5,159 nt of DNA, taken from positions 1 to 5,159 of the forward strand of contig CAMBWM010000176.1 in NCBI GenBank assembly GCA_945871335.1, in the 5' to 3' direction. The notes under the pieces are model-generated. The model was given only the letters and a program-made list of their open reading frames with translations, was not told the origin of the DNA and searched no databases. This document shows, piece by piece, positions 1-4,878 of the stretch (within the stretch, counting starts at the first letter, position 1; each line of letters opens with the position of its first letter). Origin of the DNA: Polaromonas sp. YR568 (lineage in GTDB: Bacteria > Pseudomonadota > Gammaproteobacteria > Burkholderiales > Burkholderiaceae). A program made the position numbers and the translations under genes.

Positions 1-335
1 CTGAAATGCAGGGTAAGTCGCTGCTGCCACTCCTATCGGGTCAGACTGATGCGCACACACACAAATCCTCTGTCGTTTGCGAATACCGCGATGCCATGGC
101 TGGCCATGCGGACCACAGCCATGCCTCTATGGTGTTTGATGGTCGCTACAAGAGTATTTTCTACCACGGTCATGATCTGGCTGAGCTGTTTGACAGCCGG
201 GAAGACCCGGAGGAATACGACAACCTCTGGCTGCACACCGGCAACGAGGCGCTGAAACTGGCGCAAATGCGCAGCCATATGAACGCCCTGATGGCTACGG
301 TCGATGTGGGCCCACCCCGGTTTGTAAATTACTGA
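1..335 (+). CDS. Sulfatase (arylsulfatase-like), C-terminal fragment
   Basis: This is the 3' end of a gene entering from the left; the reading frame is open from base 3 and stops at TGA 333-335, giving about 110 residues. It begins with MQGKSLLPLLSG, the 'D/M-x-G-x-SLLPLL-x-G' segment that precedes the C-terminal subdomain of alkaline-phosphatase-fold sulfatases. It then carries VVCEYRD and a YKSIFYHG strand followed by LAELFDSREDPEEYDNLW, a clear version of the family's 'eLYDLxxDPxExxNL' signature. The active-site formylglycine motif (C/S-x-P-x-R) would lie upstream, so catalytic competence cannot be judged. Members hydrolyse sulfate esters of sugars, aryl alcohols or choline; the substrate is not readable from this end. 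The stop lies 23 nt before the next gene, an acid-sugar dehydratase, so the two are probably co-transcribed. That favours a sugar-sulfate substrate, which is inference. A phosphonate-hydrolase-type relative cannot be excluded. Confidence 0.85.
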   Translation, partial: EMQGKSLLPLLSGQTDAHTHKSSVVCEYRDAMAGHADHSHASMVFDGRYKSIFYHGHDLAELFDSREDPEEYDNLWLHTGNEALKLAQMRSHMNALMATVDVGPPRFVNY

Positions 336-358
336 TCACTTCGAGGCATACCAGCGCC

Positions 359-1477
359 ATGGCCCAGCCCATCACCATCGAATCGGTCCGCCTGCGCCAG
401 ATCAACCTGCCGCCCAAGGTGGTGCGCACTGACGCCATCCAGTCCTTTGTGACGCAGGAAACCATTTTGCTGACGCTGCGCTGCAGTGACGGCGTGGAAG
501 GCACGGGCTACGCCTACACCATCGGCACCGGCGGCTCATCGGTATTGGCTTTGTTGCGCGATCACCTGGCGCCGCGCCTGATCGGGCGCAACCCGCTGCA
601 TATTGAGGCGATCTGGAAGGATCTTTTTTTCCACACCCACGCCACGGCCGTCGGCGCCATCACCAGCCTGGCCCTGGCTTGTGTGGACACGGCCCTGTGG
701 GACTGGCGTGCCCGCCACTTTGCTTTGCCCTTGTGGCAATTGCTGGGCGGCGCGCAAGCCAGCGTGCCGGTCTACACCACCGAAGGCGGCTGGCTGCACC
801 TGAGCGCCGGCGAGCTTGTTGAGCAAACGCTGGCCGCGCAGGCCCAGGGGTTCAAGGGCGCCAAGATCAAGGTCGGCCGTCCGCATGTGAGCGAAGATGT
901 GGCGCGCTTGTCGGCCGTGCGGCAGGCTGTGGGGCCGGCTTTTGAAATCATGACTGACGCCAACCAGGGCTTTGACCGGCCGCAGGTGCTGCGCCGCGCT
1001 GCGGCCTTTGAGGGGCTGGACCTGGCCTGGCTCGAAGAGCCGCTGCCGGCCGAAGATGTTTCGGGCCATCGCCAATTGCGGGCGCAAACCAGCATACCGG
1101 TGGCAGTCGGCGAATCCATGTACCACCTGAGCCAGTTCCGAGAATACCTGGAGCAGGGCGCATGCAGCATTGTTCAGCCCGACGTGGCACGCATTGGCGG
1201 CATCACGCCCTGGATCAAGGTGGCGCATCTGGCCGAAGGCTTTGACGTGCCGGTGTGTCCGCACTTTTTGATGGAGCTGCATGTGAGCCTGTGCGCTGCC
1301 GTGCCCAACGCTGCCTGGGTCGAATACATTCCACAACTTGACGATATCACCACCAGCCGCATCAAAGTCGAGGGCGGCCGCGCCCATGCGCCCGATACGT
1401 CGGGTTTGGGGATCGAGTGGGACTGGGGCGTGATTGCCAGTCGCCAGATAGCCGATATCAGTATTGCCAAACCCTAA
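359..1477 (+). CDS. Enolase-superfamily acid-sugar dehydratase (mandelate racemase subgroup)
   Basis: The 372-residue protein has the usual N-terminal capping domain (about 1-130) and a TIM-barrel domain (about 135-355). Visible residues are K169 and K171 (KIK, general base), metal ligands D200 (DANQ), E226 (LEEP) and E252 (GES), then D275 (QPD) and H302 (CPHF) forming the His-Asp dyad, and E322 (WVEY). The intervals from K171 to E322 (29, 26, 26, 23, 27, 20) equal those I recall for Pseudomonas mandelate racemase K166-D195-E221-E247-D270-H297-E317. Members abstract the proton alpha to a carboxylate, giving racemisation or, for sugar acids, dehydration to 2-keto-3-deoxy acids. The SDRs and FAH hydrolase downstream favour dehydration of an L-fuconate- or L-rhamnonate-like aldonate, but known FucD and RhamD enzymes are longer (about 400-440), so the exact substrate is open. 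ATG 359 is preceded by a weak GAGG at 343-346, 12 nt away; the sulfatase stop is 23 nt upstream. Confidence 0.9.
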   Translation: MAQPITIESVRLRQINLPPKVVRTDAIQSFVTQETILLTLRCSDGVEGTGYAYTIGTGGSSVLALLRDHLAPRLIGRNPLHIEAIWKDLFFHTHATAVGAITSLALACVDTALWDWRARHFALPLWQLLGGAQASVPVYTTEGGWLHLSAGELVEQTLAAQAQGFKGAKIKVGRPHVSEDVARLSAVRQAVGPAFEIMTDANQGFDRPQVLRRAAAFEGLDLAWLEEPLPAEDVSGHRQLRAQTSIPVAVGESMYHLSQFREYLEQGACSIVQPDVARIGGITPWIKVAHLAEGFDVPVCPHFLMELHVSLCAAVPNAAWVEYIPQLDDITTSRIKVEGGRAHAPDTSGLGIEWDWGVIASRQIADISIAKP

Positions 1478-1488
1478 ACACAACGACC

Positions 1489-1494
1489 AAGGAA
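1489..1494 (+). promoter_or_regulatory. Ribosome binding site of the first SDR gene
   Basis: AAGGAA lies 7 nt before ATG 1502 and is a good Shine-Dalgarno match. It fixes this start and lies in the 24-nt gap after the dehydratase stop (TAA 1475-1477), with no room for a terminator, which supports co-transcription. Confidence 0.7.
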
Positions 1495-1501
1495 ACACAG
1501 A

Positions 1502-2236
1502 ATGAGACTTCAAGGCAAAACCGCACTCGTGACAGCCGCCGGCCAGGGCATCGGCAAGGCCAGCGTCCTGGCCATGGCCGCTGAGGGCGCGCAGGTCATC
1601 GCCACCGACCTCAACCCGAAACTGCTGGCCGCCTACGAAGGTGTGGCCAATGTGCGCACTGCCGTGCTCGATGTGCTGGACAAGTCGGCTATTCAAAGCC
1701 TGATTGCCACTTTGCCGCCGCTGCAGGTGCTGTTCAACTGCGCCGGCTTTGTGCACAACGGCAGCATCCAGCAGGCCAGCGATGAGGAGTGGGATTTTGC
1801 TTTCAATCTCAATGTGCGTGCGCAGTACTGGATGATCCAGGCCGTGCTGCCCGGTATGTTGGCGGGCGGGGGCGGCAGCATCATCAACATGGCCAGCGTG
1901 TGCAGCAGTCTTAAGGGCTTGCCGAACCGCTTTATCTATGGCACCAGCAAGGCGGCCGTGGTGGGGCTGACCAAATCGGTGGCCGCCGATTTTGTGAGCA
2001 AGGGCATTCGCTGCAACGCCATTGCCCCCGGCACCGTAGACACGCCTTCGCTGCAGGACCGCATCAACAGCTACGCCGACCCGGTGCAAGCACGCAAAGA
2101 TTTCATCGCCCGCCAACCCATGGGCCGCCTGGCCCAGGCTCCTGAGATCGCGCCGATTGTGGTGTACCTGGCCAGCGACGAGTCGGTGTTCGCCAGCGGA
2201 CAGATTTTTGCGGTGGACGGCGGGATGACAATTTAG
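1502..2236 (+). CDS. SDR dehydrogenase, 2-keto-3-deoxy-L-fuconate dehydrogenase-like (DHRS6 type)
   Basis: A 244-residue classical SDR. It shows the nucleotide-binding TAAGQGIG at 11-18, D36 at the end of the second strand (typical of NAD+ preference), NCAG at 79-82, N102, S132, and the YxxxK pair Y146/K150. The Ser-Tyr gap is 14 rather than the common 13, as I recall for human DHRS6 (BDH2). The segment SKAAVVGLTKSVAADF followed by RCNAIAPGTVDTPSLQDRI is closely like DHRS6 and bacterial 2-keto-3-deoxy-L-fuconate 4-dehydrogenases. R143, R187 and R204 align with the DHRS6 arginines reported to hold the substrate carboxylate, which fits a keto-acid substrate. The likely reaction is NAD+-dependent C4 oxidation of the 2-keto-3-deoxy acid made by the upstream dehydratase, giving the 2,4-diketo acid used by the FAH enzyme. 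3-Hydroxybutyrate dehydrogenase activity is the main alternative, but the neighbours argue against it. The end VDGGMTI is normal for the family. Confidence 0.85.
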   Translation: MRLQGKTALVTAAGQGIGKASVLAMAAEGAQVIATDLNPKLLAAYEGVANVRTAVLDVLDKSAIQSLIATLPPLQVLFNCAGFVHNGSIQQASDEEWDFAFNLNVRAQYWMIQAVLPGMLAGGGGSIINMASVCSSLKGLPNRFIYGTSKAAVVGLTKSVAADFVSKGIRCNAIAPGTVDTPSLQDRINSYADPVQARKDFIARQPMGRLAQAPEIAPIVVYLASDESVFASGQIFAVDGGMTI

Positions 2237-2347
2237 GCGCTCATGGTGCGATGCAAAGTCATGAGTCTCCGGATGCGGGAGGATGACAGAAAATGCACCA
2301 TCGTTCTGGAATCCTTCCCTTCTTTTACCTCTGTTAAAACCCTATGA
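2237..2347 (+). other. Inter-SDR gap with two short open frames; possible translational-coupling leader
   Basis: Between the TAG of the first SDR and the ATG of the second there are 107 nt. Frame A is ATG 2243 to TGA 2345-2347, 34 codons; its stop overlaps the next start as ATGA. It lies in the same frame as the first SDR, directly after its TAG and two codons, and has a weak AGG 5 nt before the ATG. Frame B is ATG 2293 to TAA 2335-2337, 14 codons (MHHRSGILPFFYLC), preceded 10 nt upstream by a strong GGGAGG at 2277-2282; its stop is 6 nt before ATG 2344. The second SDR has no Shine-Dalgarno sequence, so a ribosome finishing either frame could reinitiate there. Inverted arms ATGGTGC (2243-2249) and GCACCAT (2295-2301) could pair across 45 nt. 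Neither peptide is recognisable. Frames this short arise by chance, so expression is speculative. Confidence 0.25.
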
Positions 2348-3099
2348 ACCAACTCGATCTCAAAGGCCGTCATGCCATCGTCACCGGCGGCGCGGCCGGT
2401 CTTGGCTTGGCCATCACACAGCGTTTTCTGGCTTCCGGCGCTGAAGTCACCTGGTGGGACCGCGATGCAATGGCCATGGCCGCGGCGCAGAAGGCGCTGG
2501 GCGCGCTGGCCGGCAAGGTGCAGACCGTCGTGGTCGATGTGAGCGAGCACGCCAGCGTTGTCGATGCTGTTCGGCAGACCGTGGCAAGCCGGCCGGTGGT
2601 CGATGCACTGGTTAACTGCGCCGGTATCACCGGGCCCAACGTCAAGGTCTGGGACTACCCGCCCGAGCAATGGCTGCAGGTGATGCAGGTCAACCTCAAT
2701 GGCCTGTTTTACTGCTGCCGCGAAGTGGTGCCGCTGATGCGTACGCGCAATGCGGGTCGCATTGTGAATATTTCCTCGGTGGCCGGCAAAGACGGCAACC
2801 CGAACGCCAGCGCCTACAGCGCCAGCAAGGCGGCGGTGATTGCGCTGACCAAGTCGCTGGGCAAGGAACTCGCCGATACTGGCGTGCGTGTCAACTGCGT
2901 CACGCCCGCTGCCGTGAAGACGGCGATCTTTGACCAGATGTCGCCTGAGCACATTGCCTTCATGTTGTCGAAAATTCCGATGGGCCGCTTTGGCACCCCT
3001 GAAGAAGTCGCCGCCATGGTGGCCTGGCTGTGCACTGACGACTGCTCGTTTTCAACCGGCGCCGTCTTTGACCTGTCGGGCGGGCGCTCGACGTATTGA
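2344..3099 (+). CDS. Classical SDR oxidoreductase (sugar or keto-acid dehydrogenase, substrate unassigned)
   Basis: A 251-residue classical SDR with TGGAAGLG at 14-21, D39 (WWDR, suggesting NAD+), D65, NCAG at 91-94, N117, S145, Y158 and K162, with the standard 13-residue Ser-Tyr gap. The usual 'PG' after the sixth strand is PA here (TPAAVKT, 188-194). The ending FDLSGGRSTY is unlike the 'DGG' ending of its neighbour, so the two are different subfamilies and not a recent duplication. The start is fixed: an in-frame TAA lies at 2335-2337 and no other ATG occurs before residue 43. There is no Shine-Dalgarno sequence in front. In this operon it could be an L-sugar 1-dehydrogenase, or a second 2-keto-3-deoxy-aldonate 4-dehydrogenase for another sugar, as in L-rhamnose clusters. 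Generic annotation as 3-oxoacyl-ACP reductase is likely but not supported by the neighbours. The SDR assignment is firm and the substrate is inference. Confidence 0.85.
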   Translation: MNQLDLKGRHAIVTGGAAGLGLAITQRFLASGAEVTWWDRDAMAMAAAQKALGALAGKVQTVVVDVSEHASVVDAVRQTVASRPVVDALVNCAGITGPNVKVWDYPPEQWLQVMQVNLNGLFYCCREVVPLMRTRNAGRIVNISSVAGKDGNPNASAYSASKAAVIALTKSLGKELADTGVRVNCVTPAAVKTAIFDQMSPEHIAFMLSKIPMGRFGTPEEVAAMVAWLCTDDCSFSTGAVFDLSGGRSTY

Positions 3100-3141
3100 A
3101 CGGCAGCCGTATTGCAGCCGTCCAGATTTTTTGTTAACCCC

Positions 3142-3157
3142 AAGAAAGAAGAGAAAG
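3142..3157 (+). promoter_or_regulatory. Purine-rich ribosome binding region of the FAH-family gene
   Basis: A 16-nt run of only A and G ends one base before ATG 3159. Its GAAGAG core (about 3148-3153) is a moderate Shine-Dalgarno match. It supports the chosen start, which also gives the MKLVRYG opening common in this FAH subfamily. Confidence 0.55.
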
Positions 3158-3158
3158 C

Positions 3159-4007
3159 ATGAAACTCGTTCGTTATGGCAATCCCGGCAAGGAAAAACCG
3201 GGCCTGATCGATGCCGATGGCAAACTGCGTGACCTGAGCGGCATCATCAAAGACATCGACCCGACGCAGCTCGGTGACGCCGCACTGGCCAAATTGCGCA
3301 AGCTCAAAACGGCCAATTTGCCGCTCGTGCGTGGCAAGCCCCGCATGGGCTGCCCGGTCGCCGCTGTGCCAAAGTTCATCGCCATCGGCCTGAACTACGT
3401 AGACCACGCCGCCGAAGCTGGTTTGCCGATTCCGAAAGAGCCCATCATCTTCATGAAGGCCACCTCTTGTATCCAGGGTCCGGACGATGCTGTCATGCTG
3501 CCCAAGGGCTCGCTCAAGACCGACTGGGAAGTCGAGCTGGGCTTGGTCATCGGAACGCGTGCACGCTATGTGTCGCAAAAGGACGCGCTGAACTTTGTTG
3601 CCGGTTACTGCACCATCAACGACGTCAGCGAACGCGAGTTCCAGATCGAGCGCGGCGGCACCTGGGACAAGGGCAAGGGCTGCGACACCTTCGGCCCGAT
3701 CGGTCCCTGGCTGGTCACGCGCGACGAAGTGCCCAACCCGCAAAAGCTCGCCATGTGGCTCGAAGTCAACGGTAAGCGCGTACAAAACGGCTCGACCAAG
3801 ACCATGATCTTCAGCGTGGCGAAGATCGTCAGCTATGTCAGCCAGTTCATGACGCTTGAGCCGGGTGACGTGATCTGCACCGGTACGCCACCCGGCGTGG
3901 GCCTGGGCATGAAGCCGCCTGTCTACCTGAAAAAAGGCGACGTGATGCGCGTGGGCATCGAGTGCCTGGGCGAGCAGCAGCAAACTGTGGTGCCCTTCAA
4001 GCTCTGA
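3159..4007 (+). CDS. FAH-family hydrolase, probable 2,4-diketo-3-deoxy-L-fuconate (or rhamnonate) hydrolase
   Basis: This 282-residue protein has a small N-terminal region (MKLVRYGNPG, then about 60 residues) and the FAH fold from about residue 70. It shows GLNYVDHA at 77-84, the metal ligands E124 and E126 (DWEVELG) and D155 (NDVSERE), the KGKGCDTFGPIGPW segment at 171-184, and the GDVICTGTPPGVG turn at 236-248. These are the landmarks of COG0179 enzymes, which use a divalent metal to hydrolyse C-C bonds or decarboxylate keto acids. Length and motifs fit the subgroup found at the end of L-fucose and L-rhamnose diketo-hydrolase operons, where it cleaves the 2,4-diketo-3-deoxy aldonate to pyruvate and a hydroxy acid. 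Close relatives are often labelled ureidoglycolate lyase or fumarylacetoacetase, which the neighbours here do not support. It begins 59 nt after the second SDR and is the last gene before a terminator. Family assignment is firm; the substrate comes from context. Confidence 0.88.
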   Translation: MKLVRYGNPGKEKPGLIDADGKLRDLSGIIKDIDPTQLGDAALAKLRKLKTANLPLVRGKPRMGCPVAAVPKFIAIGLNYVDHAAEAGLPIPKEPIIFMKATSCIQGPDDAVMLPKGSLKTDWEVELGLVIGTRARYVSQKDALNFVAGYCTINDVSEREFQIERGGTWDKGKGCDTFGPIGPWLVTRDEVPNPQKLAMWLEVNGKRVQNGSTKTMIFSVAKIVSYVSQFMTLEPGDVICTGTPPGVGLGMKPPVYLKKGDVMRVGIECLGEQQQTVVPFKL

Positions 4008-4028
4008 GCTTGACCGCTGTGCAGTGCC

Positions 4029-4055
4029 AAGGCCCGCCCAGTGCGGGCCTTTTTT
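4029..4055 (+). terminator. Rho-independent terminator of the catabolic operon
   Basis: GGCCCGC (4031-4037) pairs with GCGGGCC (4043-4049) around a 5-nt loop, and T 4050-4055 forms a six-T tract. AA 4029-4030 can extend the stem by pairing with the first two Ts. It lies 21 nt after the FAH stop codon, so it ends that operon and insulates it from tetR. Confidence 0.92.
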
Positions 4056-4097
4056 ATGGGCGCTCCAAAACTCTGGCTTCCAATAGGGGCAAGCAGC

Positions 4098-4127
4098 TTG
4101 ACGGCTGTAAGCAATTGAATGCAAAAT
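4098..4127 (+). promoter_or_regulatory. Probable sigma70-type promoter of tetR
   Basis: TTGACG (4098-4103, five of six consensus -35 bases) and CAAAAT (4122-4127, four of six -10 bases) are 18 bp apart. The expected transcription start, near 4134, falls inside the adjacent palindrome and would leave a leader of only about 20 nt. There is no Shine-Dalgarno sequence in front of ATG 4154. The assignment rests on sequence match only. Confidence 0.5.
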
Positions 4128-4141
4128 AGAACGATCGTTCT
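4128..4141. promoter_or_regulatory. TetR-type operator palindrome
   Basis: AGAACGATCGTTCT is a perfect 14-bp inverted repeat with the ACGATCGT-like core common in operators of TetR/AcrR repressors. It lies directly after the proposed -10 element, over the expected transcription start, and 12 nt before the tetR start codon, where bound repressor would block transcription. I infer that the product of the next gene binds it and represses itself. I see no second copy in the window, including the gap before the acyl-CoA dehydrogenase. Confidence 0.7.
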
Positions 4142-4153
4142 TTTCTGCTTGCC

Positions 4154-4834
4154 ATGCCTGTCATTTCCTTGCACTTCACATCTGTTCCTTCGCCACTTGA
4201 AGCCGCCAGCCGCGGCCAGCACAAGGGCCAGCAAACCAAAGCCGCCATCATTGACGCCGCGCTGGGCTTGGCCACGCAGATCGGGCTGGAGGGCCTGAGC
4301 ATTGGCGCGGTGGCCGAGGTCATGCGCATGAGCAAGTCGGGGGTGTTTGCGCACTTCGGCTCGCGGGAAGAGTTGCAGATATCGGTGGTGCGCGAGTACT
4401 ACCGGCGTTTTGAAGATGAAGTTTTCAGACCCGCATTGGCCCAGCCGCGCGGCCTGCCGCGGGTGCGTGCGCTGTTTGCCAACTGGATGAAACGGGTTGC
4501 TGTCGAGCTGCAGTCGGGTTGCATCTTCATCAGTGGTGCAGTTGAGTTTGACGACCGCAGCGGGCCGGTGCGTGATGCGCTGGCTTCGTCGGTGCAAACC
4601 TGGTTGACGGCGTTGTACCGCGCCGTCGAGCAGGCACGCGAAGCCGGCCACCTGCGCGCCGATGCTCAAGAGCAGCAGATTGCTTTTGAAATACACGCCA
4701 TCATTTTGGCCTTGCACTACGAGGCGCGCTTTCTCAAGACGCCTGGCTCGATGGCGCGCGCCGAGCAGGCTTTTGAAGGTATTTTGGCGCGCTATGGCAG
4801 CCCGTCGCCAGCCGTCGCCAGCCGCAAGCGCTGA
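4154..4834 (+). CDS. TetR/AcrR-family transcriptional repressor
   Basis: The 226-residue protein has a roughly 24-residue N-terminal extension and then a TetR_N DNA-binding domain (about 28-75). Within it, TKAAIIDAALGLATQIGLEGLSIGAVAEVM leads into the recognition helix region MSKSGVFAHFGSREEL (58-73), the hallmark 'S-K-S/G-x-x-Y/F-x-H-F-x-S/N-K/R-E-x-L' pattern. The remaining all-helical region (about 80-212) would bind an effector and form the dimer. It contains YYRRFEDEVFRPAL and LHYEARFLKTPGSMARA, similar to regulators I associate with beta-oxidation genes. Its ligand may be an acyl-CoA, judging only from the acyl-CoA dehydrogenase 44 nt downstream. ATG 4154 has no Shine-Dalgarno sequence; TTG at codon 6 is an alternative start, but the domain is intact either way. 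A perfect palindrome 12 nt upstream suggests autoregulation. The C-terminal tail SPSPAVASRKR is low-complexity. Confidence 0.9.
   Translation: MPVISLHFTSVPSPLEAASRGQHKGQQTKAAIIDAALGLATQIGLEGLSIGAVAEVMRMSKSGVFAHFGSREELQISVVREYYRRFEDEVFRPALAQPRGLPRVRALFANWMKRVAVELQSGCIFISGAVEFDDRSGPVRDALASSVQTWLTALYRAVEQAREAGHLRADAQEQQIAFEIHAIILALHYEARFLKTPGSMARAEQAFEGILARYGSPSPAVASRKR
4802..4821 (+). repeat. Tandem 10-bp repeat at the 3' end of tetR
   Basis: Two exact head-to-tail copies of CCGTCGCCAG encode part of the repressor's C-terminal tail, after the last predicted helix. Because the unit is not a multiple of three, gain or loss of a copy would shift the frame of the final residues and the stop. Confidence 0.75.
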
Positions 4835-4866
4835 CACATTTTCTAGTTTACGAACCCATTTTTTTC

Positions 4867-4872
4867 AGGGAG
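4867..4872 (+). promoter_or_regulatory. Ribosome binding site of the acyl-CoA dehydrogenase gene
   Basis: AGGGAG lies 6 nt before ATG 4879, a strong Shine-Dalgarno match at good spacing. It contrasts with the SD-less tetR start upstream, so on a shared transcript the enzyme would be translated much more efficiently than the repressor. Confidence 0.8.
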
Positions 4873-4878
4873 ATTTTC

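Noticed and set aside
536..2116. A 526-codon open frame on the - strand across the dehydratase and first SDR
   Set aside because: It runs antisense to two genes with intact family motifs and its translation shows no recognisable domain. Long antisense open frames are common opposite G+C-rich genes.
2283..2446. A third short + strand open frame from ATG 2283 running into the second SDR
   Set aside because: Its ATG abuts the GGGAGG with no spacer and it reads out of frame deep into the SDR coding sequence, giving an arginine-rich translation typical of a shifted frame.
2814..4124. A 436-codon - strand open frame over the second SDR, the FAH gene and the terminator
   Set aside because: It is antisense to two well-supported genes, crosses a clear intrinsic terminator and shows no protein family features.
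3923..4837. A 304-codon - strand open frame opposite tetR
   Set aside because: It is the mirror of a gene with a clear TetR helix-turn-helix, crosses the terminator and operator, and has no domain signature.
4835..4878. A possible second operator or promoter between tetR and the acyl-CoA dehydrogenase
   Set aside because: GTTTACGAAC near 4847-4856 has only 3-bp symmetric arms and does not match the 14-bp palindrome; no convincing -35/-10 pair is visible.
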